Part shown: in pieces, positions 1-10,629 of the stretch
Layout: every line of letters begins with the position of its first letter
How positions within the stretch are numbered: the first letter of the stretch is position 1
NCBI RefSeq assembly: GCF_963662255.1
Contig: NC_085068.1
Location: 1,240,001 to 1,304,000, forward strand
Direction: 5' to 3'
Source: Cinclus cinclus
Lineage: Eukaryota; Chordata; Aves; Passeriformes; Cinclidae
DNA: 64,000 bases
Translations under genes and position numbers: made by a program
The notes under the pieces: generated by a model
What the model was told of the DNA's origin: nothing
The model's database searches: none
Seen by the model: the letters and a program-made list of their open reading frames with translations, nothing else

Positions 1-1236
1 TGCTCAGGGCCCCAGTGGAATTTGTTCTTCTTCCGGGTGACCAGGTAGAGAGGGCTGACAATCTGGCTGTACTCAGGAATGTGCATTCTCCAAAAGCCTA
101 TGGCACTTAGGAAAGCTTGTGTTTCCTTCTTGTTGGTTGGTGGAGACATCGCGGTGATCTTATTGATGACCTCAGTGGGGATTTGGCGCCGCCCGTCTTG
201 CCACTTTACTCCCAGGAACTGGATCTCTCGGGCAGGACCTTTGACTTTGCTCCTCTTGATGGCAAAACCAGCTCCCAGCAGAATCTGGATGATCTTTTCT
301 CCTTTCTCAAATACTTCCATTGCCGTGTTCCCCCACACAATGATGTCATCGATGTATTGCAAATGTTCTGGAGCTTCACCCTTTTCCAGTGCAGCCTGGA
401 TCAGTCCATGGCAGATGGTGGGGCTGTGTTTCCACCCCTGGGGCAGTCGGTTCCCGGTGTACTGCACGCCCCTCCAGGTGAAAGCAAACTGAGGCCTGCA
501 CTCTGCTGCCAGAGGAATGGAGAAAAAATGCATTGGCAATGTCAATGGTGGCGTACCACTTTGCTGCCTTGGACTCCAGCTCGTACTGGAGTTCCAGCAT
601 GTCCGGCACAGCAGCGCTTAGCAGTGGAGTCACTTCATTCAATGCACGATAGTCCACAGTCAATCTCCATTCTCCATCAGACTTGCGCACAGGCCAGATG
701 GGGCTGTTGAAGGGTGAGTGGGTTTTGCTGACCAGCCCGTGGCTTTCCAGTTTACGAATCATCTCAAGGATGGGAGTCACAGAGTCTCTGTCGGTACGGT
801 ATTGCTGACGGTGTACTGTTGTTGTGGCGATTGGTACCCGTTGCTCTTCAACTCTCAGTAGTCCCACAGCAGAGGGGTCATCTGAGAGACTAGGTAAGGT
901 ATTCAGTTTTCTGATGTCTTCTGTCTCTACAGAAGCTACCCCAAAAGCCCAGCGATATCCCTTTGGGTCTTTGAAATACCCATTTCGAAGATAGTCTATG
1001 CCGAGGATGCATGGGGCCTCTGGGCCAGTCACGATGGGGTGTTTCTGCCACCCTTTCCCAGTTAAACTCACTTCAGCTTCTACTACAGTCAGCTGCTGGG
1101 ATACTCCTGTTACCCCAGAAATAGAGATTGACTCTTCTCCTACATACCTTGATGGCATCAGGGTACATTGGGCACCGGTGTCAACCAAAGCCTTATGTTT
1201 TTGTGGGTTGGGTGTGCCAGGCCATCGGATCCACAC
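1..1236 (-). pseudogene. pol: ERVL-like protease and reverse transcriptase (broken)
   Basis: Minus-strand frame opens with a retropepsin-like segment (active-site motif LVDTG near 1185) followed by the N-terminal half of a retroviral reverse transcriptase (fingers/palm, with TIDIAN before the first catalytic aspartate region). At 523-528 the copy has six A on the plus strand where the related provirus has five (29341 region), so the frame shifts there and RT continues in another frame down to position 1. The YIDD-type active site falls in this shifted part near 350-360. The protein product would be a polyprotein segment processing and copying retroviral RNA; here it cannot be made intact. Confidence 0.85.
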
Positions 1237-1290
1237 AGTCCAGTAGATCCGATTGTCCCTCTCCTCTACCTGGCTAGAGGCAGGGCTCCT

Positions 1291-2703
1291 CTATTCCTGG
1301 TCTTGGTACACGTTGCTCTCTTCCTGTAAATAGGTTCTTGAGGTCCCTTCAAGAGGATCAGTCATATCATCGTTCTGATACTGTTTGGAGTTCTGTGCAC
1401 GAGAGACTGGAGCAGCGTTGACTCTAGATGAGCTTCTCGTGTTGGGTGTCCCTCTTTTCAGTTCACGTACCCGGGCTGCTAAGGAGGAGGTGGGTTTTCT
1501 ATCCCACTTCCTCATGTCTTCTGCATGCTCCTGAAGGAAAAACCAGAGGTTACCTCGTGGAGTGTGTCCTTTCTCCCTGGCTGGGAAACACCGGCTCCTA
1601 ATGGCAGAGACTCTTGTTGGTTCTGGTGAGATCTGGTAGTTTTCTGCCTTAAGTTCTTTTTTTAGTTTCTGATGGCCCTCTTCAATCAAGCTCCGGACTT
1701 GCTCAACTTGTTTCCATGGTTGAGACATGGGTACGAAATGGGGCAGTGACAGTGTCCTCATAAATTCTTAGTTTATTGGCCAAGACGCCTACCATGTCCT
1801 CACCTTCCCTCCATTGCAGCGTTGCCAGGTAACGGGAGTATATCTCTGGTCCAAGCCGTGCGAATCTCAACCACATCTGTGATGTGCACCGGACACAGTC
1901 TGGGCTCTTAGGAAATCTCTCATCTTCTGAGAAAATGATCTCCAGCACAGCCAATTCCCTCAGGCATCGGATACCTTGTTCCATTGTGCTCCATTTTCCT
2001 TGGTGCGCCTGGAGATCTTCTTTACAAAGGTATCTGTCCTTCACACTTGTCAGCAGTCACCGCCAGAGGCTGAGGGTTTCTTGGGTTTTCCCGATCCCCT
2101 GGTCAATGACCACATCCCGGGACAGAGATCCCAGTTGCCTGGCCTCAATTCCATCCAGAACTGTGTCATTGGCTGCAGCGTCCCAGATGCGGAGCAGCCA
2201 GGTCAGGATGGACTCGTTTGCCTGGCGGGTGAATTCCCTCCGCAGGTCACGCAGCTCACCCAGGGATAGACAGCGAGTGATGATTTCTGGCTCTGTCTCT
2301 TCTGCTGGGTGCAAAGGTCCTGCCACGTCGTCATCAGTGACTATGCGAACTGATTTGCTCTTTGATTTCTTCTTCTGAACGGGGGCAACTGCTACTGGTC
2401 TGGGCTGTTCTGGTTTGGTGACAGTTTGTGTGGAGATGCTGATGGCACTTTTGGTTCCTTCTTCCTGGATAAAAGTCTGCGTAGAGACAGATGCTGTTGC
2501 TTTTCTTTAGGCTCTTTTCTCCTTTGTGACAGTCTGTGCAGACATGGACGCAGTAGATTTGTTTCTTTTTTCCTCTTCCTCAAGAATACGCTGCACTATA
2601 CCGTGTAGTGTTTTGTTTCTAAGCATGTTGCAGGCTGTGAAGGCTGTGCAGAGAAGACAAAGCAGAATTAACAACAATATTATGCTGTCCTTGGCATCCA
2701 GAG
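1291..2703 (-). pseudogene. gag: ERVL-like gag region (broken, several frames)
   Basis: Open minus-strand segments at 2057-2326, 1703-2044 and 1291-1761 match in order and in protein the gag segments of the provirus at 27325-28564 (shared features include a TWLLR.WD block and a later block with GPE/GPS..I and a KVRCTG/ DCVRCTS motif). Frame changes separate the segments. No CCHC zinc knuckle is visible. The 5' part, 2392-2703, continues the hydrophobic leader with a second membrane-like stretch (poly-Leu/Ile near 2640-2690) and a short tandem repeat. I infer gag from position and homology with the second element, not from a recognised capsid fold. Confidence 0.65.
2419..2560 (-). repeat. ~51-57-bp imperfect tandem repeat in ERVL leader/gag
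   Basis: Three imperfect copies, with equivalent points at about 2424, 2475 and 2532. Each encodes on the minus strand a short Ser/Thr/Gln-rich motif of the form S-x-S-T-Q-T-V/F. The spacing is 17 and 19 codons, so copy-number change keeps the frame. Confidence 0.6.
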
Positions 2704-3402
2704 TGTCCTGGCTTGAAAGACAGGTGTTTGCTAAGGAAAGCAGAAGCTTCCCCTTGGACTGAAAAAAACGTGATTCTTCCCATTATTATAATTTTGGAAT
2801 TAAGAGAGCTCTCAGGCAAAGATATGGGGGTAGGAATAACAGTTCTTTACTAGTGTATCTAACAAGACAAACAAGAACAACAACAGCTATGAAATTACCC
2901 ACAAACAGAACAGTAACTCAGTCCCAGTGTTTTTTGGCTGCAGGCACCTTTTGCCTGAGCTGCAGTTCCCGATGCTGGGGGCGGGCGGGTCCTGCAGAGC
3001 CGCAGGAGGGCTGGGGGTGATGGCAGCGCTGTCCCAGGGGGAGAGAGAGAGAGACGGAGAGAGCCCTCCGCTCACGGTGTCGGTCCCAGTGCTCAGCAGA
3101 ATGCTGGATGGTGGTAGTTCACAGCGAGAAGGCAGCAGGGCAGGGTCCAATAGTGGTTTCCCGACGCTGGGATGGCGGAGATGGAGGAGAGGCGGCGATC
3201 GTCCTTCTCGTCCGAACTCCGCTGGGGAAGTGGGCCGAGGCCCAGCCTTCCACTTCCTCTTCTGGCTGTTTGAATCTCGCGGGGTTTCCCTCTTCCCTCC
3301 CGTCCCCTCCCCCTTGTCACCAGGGCCGAGTCAACAGGTATCTTAGCATGACAATGGGGGAAATTCCACAGAGGGAAAAGAGAAAGAAACCAACCCCCAA
3401 CA
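2704..3402 (-). mobile_element. Solo LTR (699 bp), family of the 25872 provirus, nested in older ERVL
   Basis: On the minus strand it starts TGTTGGGGG and ends CCAGG-ACA, like the LTRs at 25872, 31866 and 40518. It is flanked by a perfect 5-bp direct repeat CAGAG (2699-2703 and 3403-3407), which is the target-site duplication of its own insertion. The surrounding element reads through on both sides, so this is a solo LTR left by LTR-LTR recombination, not the 5' LTR of the host element. Confidence 0.92.
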
Positions 3403-3797
3403 CAGAGAGAACTCAACATTTCCAAAAACTGCTGTGCCATGCCTGAAAGATTGGAAAAAATCATCCTTTTCCCCTCCCCCCAGGGGCTGGGTTCGATTGT
3501 TGAGACCCCAGATGTAGCAGCCTAGACTAGGACAAACAAACAAAGTTGAGTATATATTCCGAATGATGTTCATTGCCTCAGAGGTTATCATGCAATAGAC
3601 ATAATAGGCCAATAAAGCAATTTTTATACCATACCCTGGTCTACACAGGAGCATTACAACCGGCAGATAGTTCCCCATGTGCGGAAAAATATAGAGAGTA
3701 AGATATAAAACCCATGTAAGCATGTTGAGAATCATGGTGAATAGGTGGCTGGCACAAGTCAAAATTGTAATGCTGACTTTTTTCTCAGTACCTTCGT
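3403..3797 (-). pseudogene. Hydrophobic leader frame between primer site and gag
   Basis: A minus-strand frame runs from the primer-binding site through about 120 codons and is cut by the solo LTR. It contains at least two long hydrophobic segments (near 3730-3640 and 3640-3560 on the minus strand) with aromatic and Leu/Ile/Val residues typical of membrane helices. No ATG-proximal signal peptide is obvious. An equivalent hydrophobic frame occurs at the same place in the provirus at 26605-27120. Its role is unknown; it may be an N-terminal extension of Gag. Confidence 0.5.
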
Positions 3798-3815
3798 GCC
3801 TCACATTGGGCGCCA
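3798..3815 (-). other. Retroviral primer-binding site, lysine-tRNA-like
   Basis: The minus strand reads TGGCGCCCAATGTGAGGC five bases inside the LTR end. TGGCGCCCAA... is the usual start of sites pairing with a lysine tRNA; mismatches toward the 3' end make the tRNA assignment tentative. Confidence 0.65.
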
Positions 3816-3820
3816 ATAAG

Positions 3821-4336
3821 TGTACTGGTTTGAAAAGCAAAACCAGTGAGACTTCAAGTCAGTAATACAATTTTTAATAGGAAAGAGGAAAAAAAAAAGA
3901 GAAAAAACAAAATACATGCAATAATTAAAAGAAAACCACTGACAGAGTCGGAATACAACCTGATACCCTGTCAGTCAGGGTGCTGGTGCAGTTTTCCTCC
4001 AAAGGGTCCAGCGATTATGTGGATATAAACCTGGTTCTTCCTCTGGAATCCAGTGGAAAAAGGCTGCCTTTGGCGTTCTAAACCTCAGTTTTTATCTCGG
4101 TAGGAAAGGCTTGGCTTGTCCTCCTGGCTGGAGCATCTCCCAATGGGATGATGTAATCTTATCAGTTATACAGTAGGACTGAATGGCCCATTAACAGAAG
4201 ATACTTTCCACAGAGATAAGGATGATCACCCTTCTCAGTTATGGCCCATCAACAGAAAACATTTCCCACAGAGATAAGGATGATCACCCTTCTCAGATGG
4301 TAATAGAATATGTATGTTGTATTGTAAACCAGGACA
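3821..4336 (-). mobile_element. 5' LTR of the minus-strand ERVL-like element (516 bp)
   Basis: Bounded by the imperfect inverted repeat TGTACTGGTTT (3821) and AAACCAGGACA (4326-4336), differing at one position, and located directly next to the primer-binding site. A 56-bp segment is duplicated inside it (4183-4238 and 4241-4296). It is unlike the 700-bp LTR family elsewhere in the window, so two LTR families are present. The 3' LTR and target duplication lie outside the window. Confidence 0.8.
4183..4296. repeat. 56-bp tandem duplication within LTR U3
   Basis: Two copies with a 58-bp period. The last 34 bases (from CCACAGAGATAAGG to CTTCTCAG) are identical and the first part differs at a few positions. 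Duplicated enhancer-like blocks in U3 are common in retroviral LTRs. Confidence 0.8.
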
Positions 4337-4782
4337 GCTGGGTTAAGAACTGGCTGGAGGATGAGCCCAGAGAGTGGTGGGGATGGTGCTGCACCCAGTT
4401 GGTGTCCAGTAAGTGGTGGTGTCCCCCTGGGATCTGTGTTGGGCCCAGTCCTGTTTATCATCTTCATTGATGATCTGGATGAGGGAATTGAGTCCACAAC
4501 TAACAAATTGCAGATGACACCAAGCTGGGTGCAAGTGTGGATCTGCTGTGCAGCCTTAAGCTGAACCAGGGGAGGTTTTGGCTGGACCATAGGAAGAAAT
4601 TCTTTACACAGAGGGTGATTGGGAATTGGAATGGGCTGGCCAGCAGGGAGGTGGTAGGGTCACTGTTCCTCTCCAGTGGCTTTTATTGCATGGTCTGGGT
4701 GACAAGTTGGTATTAAGGCATTAGTTGGATTTGATGATCTCCATGGTCTTTTCCAACCTACTTGATTCTGTCATTCTGTGAT
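4337..4782 (+). mobile_element. CR1 LINE fragment (RT to 3' end)
   Basis: Translates to the CR1 reverse-transcriptase block [13 protein letters not shown] followed by IDDLDEGIE. It then jumps to the 3' UTR and the CR1 tail with GATTCTGTCATTCTGTGATG. Internally deleted. Confidence 0.85.
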
Positions 4783-5723
4783 GACTGGGACACTCTGGGG
4801 AAGCAAGGGGCCATTGTTACGCTACAGGGCCTCACGGAACTAAGAGGACCATAGTGACACTGTGCATCCTCATAGAACCAGCAGTCCATTGTGGCGCCGT
4901 GGGGCCAAATGGAACCAGGCAGTCCACTGCAATACTCTGCTTGTGGAACCACTGAGACTACTGTGACACTTGCAGGGCCTTGTGTAACCAAGGGGTTTCA
5001 CCATTTTGACACTGCAAAACTAAGGAGAGAATTGTGAGACTCCAAGGCCCAGTGGAACCATGGGGCCATTCTGGCACTGTGGGGCCTTGTATAACCGAAG
5101 GGACATTGTGACACTGCAGGGACTCATGGAACTAAGGGAACAATTGCAATACTCTAATGCCTCATGAAACCAAGGGGACTTTGTGATATCAGGGGCTTCA
5201 TGGAACCAAAGGCCCATTGTGACACTGCAGGATCTTGTGTGACCAGGAGTCCATTGTGACACTGTATAACCAAAGAGACCATTGTGGCACTTTGTACCAC
5301 ACAGTGGCTTCACGTAGGAGTGGGGCCACTGTGACACTATAGGGGCTCAAGGAATCTAGAAGACTGTTGTGGCACTGTGTGGCCTCTTGGAAACAAGGAG
5401 TCCATTGTGACACTGAGGGGACTTGTGGAACCACAGAGACCATTGTGACAGTGCCAGACCTAATGTAACCATGGGGCAATTGTGGCATTCTTGGGCCTCA
5501 TGGAACCAAGGGGCCATTGTGAAACTGCGGCTCCAAGGAGAACTTTGTGACACTGTAAGGCCCCATGGAACTAAGGAGTCCATTGTCACATTTTGGGGCC
5601 CCATGGAACCAAGGACTCCGTTGTTACTCTGTATGGTCTCATGAAACCATGGAGACCAGCGTGACAGTGCAGGGCCTGTAACCAGGAGGCCATTGAGATA
5701 CTGAGGGACCCTATGGAACCAAG
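4783..5723. repeat. ~38-bp tandem satellite, block 1
   Basis: About 25 degenerate copies of a ~38-bp unit built on CCATTGTGACACTG - GGGCCTCATGGAACCAAGGGG. Individual copies vary by a few bases and small indels. Long frames on either strand here are by-products of the repeat and are not listed as genes. Confidence 0.9.
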
Positions 5724-6331
5724 TGAATAATGTTTTTAAGGAGTTAAGATTTTAGCTGAGTTAGAAGCAATTCGTATTGATCAAGGTGCAAGTTAGATAA
5801 ACAGACGATAGGTTAATGACTATTAGATGCTTAAGCTAGAGATAATAGAGGTATTGTTTGCCATTATGAGCTTGTTTCAGTTTTGTTTATAGAAAGAGAT
5901 GGAGTAAGAGAACCGTTAAAAGAACAGATTGAAACCAGTAGAACAATGGCTACCACCTGGACTGTATACCAATCAATCATGAATCAGGGGACATTGGATT
6001 GTACCAAAGGGTCACGGAGACCTGATGAAGATTTTCTATACTTCAACTTCCAAGACCACCGACCCAATTCAAGAGAAGGATTACACACACGTGACAGAAT
6101 ATTAGCTTCATTTTAATACAGAGCAGGGATGGGAGGTGCTGGGGTTATGCATATGTATGGAATGTAAGATTATGGGAAATAAACAGAGGGCAAAGAACCT
6201 TGTACGGGGCTGCCTTGTCTCTAGGGAATTACCCCCCCTGCAGCATGCCAGAGTCTTAATAAACATACCACTTTCTAACTTTAACTAGTTAGAAAGTCTT
6301 TGTTCATGAACATACCAGTTTTAATGATTCA
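5724..6331 (+). mobile_element. LTR-like insert interrupting the satellite
   Basis: A 608-bp unique stretch splits the two satellite blocks. Its ends are TGAATAAT and AATGATTCA, which form a short inverted repeat starting TG and ending CA. It contains AATAAA signals near 6178 and 6260 and no coding capacity. No clean target duplication was found, so its identity as a solo LTR is tentative. A short palindrome-like TTTCTAACTT..AGTTAGAAA lies near 6273-6296. Confidence 0.4.
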
Positions 6332-7660
6332 CAGCCTTAAAGAGTGGCGGAGACCACTGTATTGCAATGGAATATCCTGAAACTGTTGTGACAAACCTGG
6401 GCTTTATGAAACCACAGAGACCACTGTGATGCAATCAAATCTCAAGGAAACAAGGGTCAATTGTGAACACATCAGGTTCTCAGGAAACTAAGGAGAACAT
6501 TGTGACACAGTGGAATCTCATTGAAACAAGGCTTTATTTTGACAAAGTGGGGCTGAATAGGAGACAGATGCCACTGTGACATTGCCAGCTCTTGTGGAAT
6601 CTAGTGTCCATTGAGACATAGGGCAGGTCAAGAAAGATAGTGACCATTGTGACGCAATGGAATCAAGGGTCAATTCTGACAGAGAGAGGCTACATGGAAC
6701 ACAAGGGCCACAGAAATATTACCAGGCTTAGTAGAAACAAGACACCACTGTGGCAGAATAAGGCCTCATGGGATCTGGGACAGCACTGTGAAACAATGGA
6801 ATCCCATGGAAGTAGTGACCTTTGTGACATGGCAGGGCCCCATGGAACCCATGTGCCACTGGGACTGTGCCAAGGCTCATGCAAGCAAGGCTCCACTGTG
6901 ACAAAGGACATCCTCATGGCACCCTGGAGACATTGTGACACAATGGATTCTCACAGAATCAAGGCCCCATTTTGACAAACCGCAGCCTGGTGGAAACCCG
7001 GTGCCACTGGGACATAACCAGCCTTGCTTGAGGAGGAAGCAAGTGTCCATTCTTGGAGGAAGCAAATGTCCACTGTGTCACAGCACAGCCTCAGTGAATC
7101 ACTGGAGAGCACAGTGATGCCATGGAATCTTGGGGAATCAAGTGTCAATTTCAAACACAGTGGGGACTCATGGAACTCAGGAGACCATTGTGATGCAATA
7201 GAATCTCATGGAACCAAGTGTGAATTGTTACAAAGAAGGACCTCATGGAACCCAGGAGACCATTGTGACACCATGGAATCACAGTAAAGCAAATGTCCAC
7301 TGTTTCATGTTGTGACCTCAGTGCTGGAGACTGTTGTGACACAATGAAAACAATGTAGAACAAAGGTTCCCTAGTGACATATGGAATCTAAGACACCACT
7401 GTGATGGAATGGAAACTCATGGATTCAAGTGCCCACTGTTTTGCAGCATGGCCTCATGGAATGTCGAAGACCATTGTGATGCAATGGAAACACATGGCAC
7501 AAAGCCTTCACTGTGACACAGCAGGGCCTCATGGAATCCAAGAGAGGATTGTGATACAATGGAATCTCATGAAACCAAGGTTCAGTTGTGACAAAGCTGG
7601 GCCAAATGGAACTAAGGAGACCACTGTGATGCAATGGAATCACTAGGAACCAATGATCAT
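6332..7660. repeat. ~38-bp tandem satellite, block 2 (alternating dimer)
   Basis: Same family as block 1, about 35 monomers. Two monomer types tend to alternate: one carrying GATGCAATGGAATCTCATGG and one carrying GTGACA-AG-GGGCCTCATGG. The working period is therefore ~76 bp, a higher-order arrangement not obvious in block 1. Confidence 0.85.
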
Positions 7661-8029
7661 TTGTCAACATATGAGGAGACCCAAGCTTGATACCAAGAGA
7701 AAGGAATTTCCTTCCCAGGGCAGGGCTGTGGTGCAGTACATCCCCCAGAAGGAATCTGAAGCAGCCCAAGGAAATGAGGTTTAAATAATCTCCTTCATTG
7801 TGCAGGATCTTTGTGGCTTCCTCTCCATGTTGGATTCCTGAGCTGTGGAGCCTCTCAAAACAGCCTCCTCCACAAGGGTCTACTGAGGGGTTTTGCAACC
7901 CTGGCCTTCATTCACAGCTTGCTGCCCCAGCCATGGTGGCATAGTCCCAGTGCAGGTCCAGCCCAGGACAAGAGCATTGTGGGTGGGAACGGCCCCTCTG
8001 CCATGGTGCCCTCATGTGGATATGGGTAA
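7661..8029. other. No gene seen
   Basis: Unique sequence between satellite and LTR-like candidate. The short open frames lack start context, splice context or recognisable protein. Confidence 0.5.
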
Positions 8030-8320
8030 TGCAAATGAAACCGATAGTACTGCAGACTTAATCAGCATAACGATGATGCTATGGCAAGAGCAAACAGAGC
8101 TCTGACTGCAAGAAGATTGACTCAAGTCTGGCTTACAGGAAATAAGATTTTACTAAGTCAAAATGTAAAGTTTGTCTATGTGATGGTTAACTAGATGATT
8201 GTAGTAAATTATTACCAGCCTTCCTGTAAATGGTATATAAGCACATGTAGTGCTCAGTAAAAATTGGATTCTGGTCACCATTTAGTGTCCCCATCTCTCT
8301 CTCATCATTGATATGCAGCA
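8030..8320 (+). mobile_element. Possible solo LTR (weak)
   Basis: Contains a TATATAAGC box (8231-8239) followed about 30 bases later by a poly-A-signal-like AGTAAAAATTGG and a CT-rich tail ending near TATGCA. This is the layout of a short retroviral LTR. Ends and target duplication could not be fixed, so boundaries are approximate. Confidence 0.3.
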
Positions 8321-8960
8321 GCAAATGCAAATACAAAATAATACAGGGCAATAGAAGCCAAATATATATTAATACAATATAACCATCTTTCTATTTCTGA
8401 AATGTTCATTATGTTTTGTTTTATTGTTACTGGAAACCCAAAACAAAAGCAGCACACAAAACATAACACTCATCCACCACTCACACCTCCTTCACCTTAC
8501 ACACAAACTCACTGTCACTCTCAACTGCTCCATTACACCATGGTCGTTGGTGCTTCTCAGGAACGTGGCTCCTGGGACCCTCAAAATCGTCGTGCCTGAC
8601 AAAAACCCCAGTCCCTACACGGTCTGCACCCAAACTTTGGTGATGAATGTGGCCTTGCAGCCTGGCTGGGACCAAGGTTAAAAAATACCCCAGCCTAGGG
8701 GAAGAAAAAGCCGAACGCCCCAGCAGGGGATTTTTTAATCTGGATTTAAAATGAGTTGAAAAACCTGAAAGGCAGAAGTCAAGGTTAGAACCAATCAGCA
8801 CACAGGCACAGGCAGATGCAAGCAGAGACAAGCTCTCCCACAAAGTCACACACTCTTCAGTTTACACACTGACTGCAACCCTTCCTTGAAACACTACACT
8901 GAAGAAAAACGTCTGGCAAGACTTAACATTAATCCAGGAGTTCCGACGCCGGACTGCACA
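8321..8960. other. No gene seen
   Basis: A- and CA-rich unique sequence with no splice-flanked open frame, leading into the GC-rich island. Confidence 0.5.
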
Positions 8961-9334
8961 GCTGGGATTTCAGCTACTATACAAGCTGTGAGGAGCAGTG
9001 AGCAAAACAGGACCTTACAGATGGAACAGCGACACCGGATCAGCCAGCAGCAGCTGCGCCACGCGGGGGCTGTCTGGGCGATGGAGCGGGAGCTGTGGCC
9101 GGTACCGCAGGGGCGGGGGCCCGGGACAGGCGTGGTACCGGGGGCTGCGGTTCTGGCCCTGTCCCTGCCCGTGTCTGCCCCGCAGCGCAGAACGCGAGGG
9201 TCGTTCTCCTTCGGCTGCCCTGTTCTTGCTGCGCCAGCGGCCGGAACGGGGAATATCCTCTTGGCTCGGGCAGCTGTGGAGTCTGACTCCAAAACTCCGC
9301 AGTCTTCACTAAGACCGTGTTGAGCCACACAGGC

Positions 9335-9645
9335 GGCTGAGGGTACTGGGCTTGTTCAGCTGGAGAAGAGCTTGAGCTGAGAACTCTCTAGGGTCTGTAG
9401 CTTCCTCGCGAGGGGCAGCTCTGATCTCTGCTCTCTGGGACCCGTGATAGGACCCAAGGGAATAGCTGGAGCTGTGCCAGGGAGGTTTAGGTTGGATATC
9501 AGGAAAGGTTGTTCCCCCAGAGGGTGCTGGCACAGCCCAGGCTCCTCAGGGAACGGGCACGGCCCCGAGGCTGCCAGAACTCAGGAGCGTTTGGGCACCG
9601 CTCCCAGGGATGCACGGGGTGGGATTGTTGGGGTGTCTGTGACTG
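9335..9645 (+). mobile_element. CR1 LINE 3' fragment inside CpG island
   Basis: CR1 consensus-like text: CTTGTTCAGCTGGAGAAGAG, TTTAGGTTGGATATCAGGAA and GGTGCTGGCACAGCCCAGG in order. Its own CpG content is high. Confidence 0.75.
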
Positions 9646-9999
9646 GATGGTCCCTGTGAGTCACTTCCAGTCCGGGGTATTCCCCGGTTCTATTCCGTGA
9701 CTGCTGCCGGGAGGACGCCGGCTTTAGCCGGCTCCCATCCGAGCCGAGGCGCTGCGAGTATCGCAGCCCTTCGTCCAGCGCGGTGACTCAGAGGCGGCTC
9801 GGTCCGCACGGCCGTTCCCGAGCCTGTCCCTTGGTTTTTGCTCCTCGCACCAATCCGGCAGCGGAGCTTGGGGCTGGCCGTATTCGGCACACGGCGCGGT
9901 TCGTTTAAAGCGCAGCTCCGTCCCGCCACGGCCCCAGCGCCCGCCCCGTCCTTGCCCTCCCTTCCGGGGCGGGCGACGCAGTGCGGAAGGAAGCGGGGC

Positions 10000-10049
10000 C
10001 GGGAGGAAGCGGATCGCGGTGGATGCCGCCGGCTCCGCGGCGCCGGGCG
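10000..10049 (+). other. Candidate first exon with splice donor
   Basis: Within the island an ATG at 10023 opens nine codons (rich in Pro, Ala and Arg) and runs into GCG|GTGAGC at 10049/10050, a good donor. The exon could equally be non-coding. No downstream partner exon was found on the plus strand, so the call is weak. Confidence 0.25.
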
Positions 10050-10629
10050 GTGAGCGCGGCGGTACCGCGGAGCCGCGCCGGGGCCCGGGCGGCTCGGATG
10101 AGCTCGGGTGCCAGGCGAGGAGGAGTGGGCGCTGTCAGGCGTGTCCCGCTGCGCTGTGCGGGAATGAGGCGGCCCGGCGGTGGCGGCCCCGCGGCTCGGC
10201 CTTACCCTGAGCCCCCCCGGGCGCGGAGGGGGCGGGCAGAGTTCGGAGCGGGCGGGGCCGCGTCCGCTCCAGAGCTCGGGGAGCTGCCGGGGGAGGAGGG
10301 AGGGCGGAACGTAAAGAAGCAACTGCTCTGTTTACCTGTTTCCTAATGGAGAGGCTTCTGCTTTAAATGAGAAAAGAAAAAGAGACATTTTCTTATCTTA
10401 AGCTGTTGAGAGAGCATTTTACACATTTAATAACATTTCATTATGCTTGTATATTTTCATGAAGCCAAAGCCTAAGCCTAGCCTGAACCCTAACCCAACT
10501 TCTGGCCAAAGGCACCTGGCTGCAAATACTGTCCCTTTTCCATGGGAAAAAGCTCAACCCCCCCAGTGTCTTGTTGTAAGTTCAGAGGTGGCATCTGGCA
10601 GTCTGACAGCCAGAGTCCTAGTTGCCTTT

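Larger units (their letters stand above)
1..4336 (-). mobile_element. ERVL-like endogenous retrovirus, 5' part, truncated by window edge
   Basis: Reading on the minus strand, the order is 5' LTR (4336-3821), primer-binding site (3815-3798), hydrophobic leader frame, gag-like region, then protease and reverse transcriptase running off position 1. The pol segment is closely similar in protein to the plus-strand provirus at 25872-32558, so the two belong to related families. A solo LTR of the second family is inserted at 2704-3402. The frames contain several stops and shifts, so this is an old, inactive copy. RNase H, integrase and the 3' LTR would lie left of the window. Class III (ERVL) is inferred from the protease/RT style and the lack of env in the related full-length copy. 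Confidence 0.85.
8961..10310. promoter_or_regulatory. CpG-rich promoter island
   Basis: CpG dinucleotides are dense at 8990-9310 and very dense at 9670-10310, in contrast to the CpG-poor surroundings. A CR1 piece sits between the two parts. The distal part holds a CCAAT box (9850), several GGGGCGG-type GC boxes (for example near 9967 and 10228) and AP-1-like TGACTCA / TGAGTCA sites (9783, 9657), and no TATA box. These are the marks of a housekeeping or developmental promoter. The gene it serves is not identifiable here. In human the HIVEP3 5' end lies beside the guanylin genes, so HIVEP3 is one hypothesis (inference only). Confidence 0.7.

Noticed and set aside
2887..3464. Open frames rich in Ser/Pro/Gly (also near 26150, 32000, 40400-40970)
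   Set aside because: The same frames recur in every copy of the 700-bp LTR, so they are LTR shadows.
4758..7900. Many open frames of 60-157 codons on both strands
   Set aside because: They are readings of the 38-bp tandem satellite; all share the same repeated peptide phrases.
9690..10346. Long frames on both strands in the GC-rich island
   Set aside because: High GC removes stop codons; the proteins are Arg/Pro/Gly runs typical of CpG islands.
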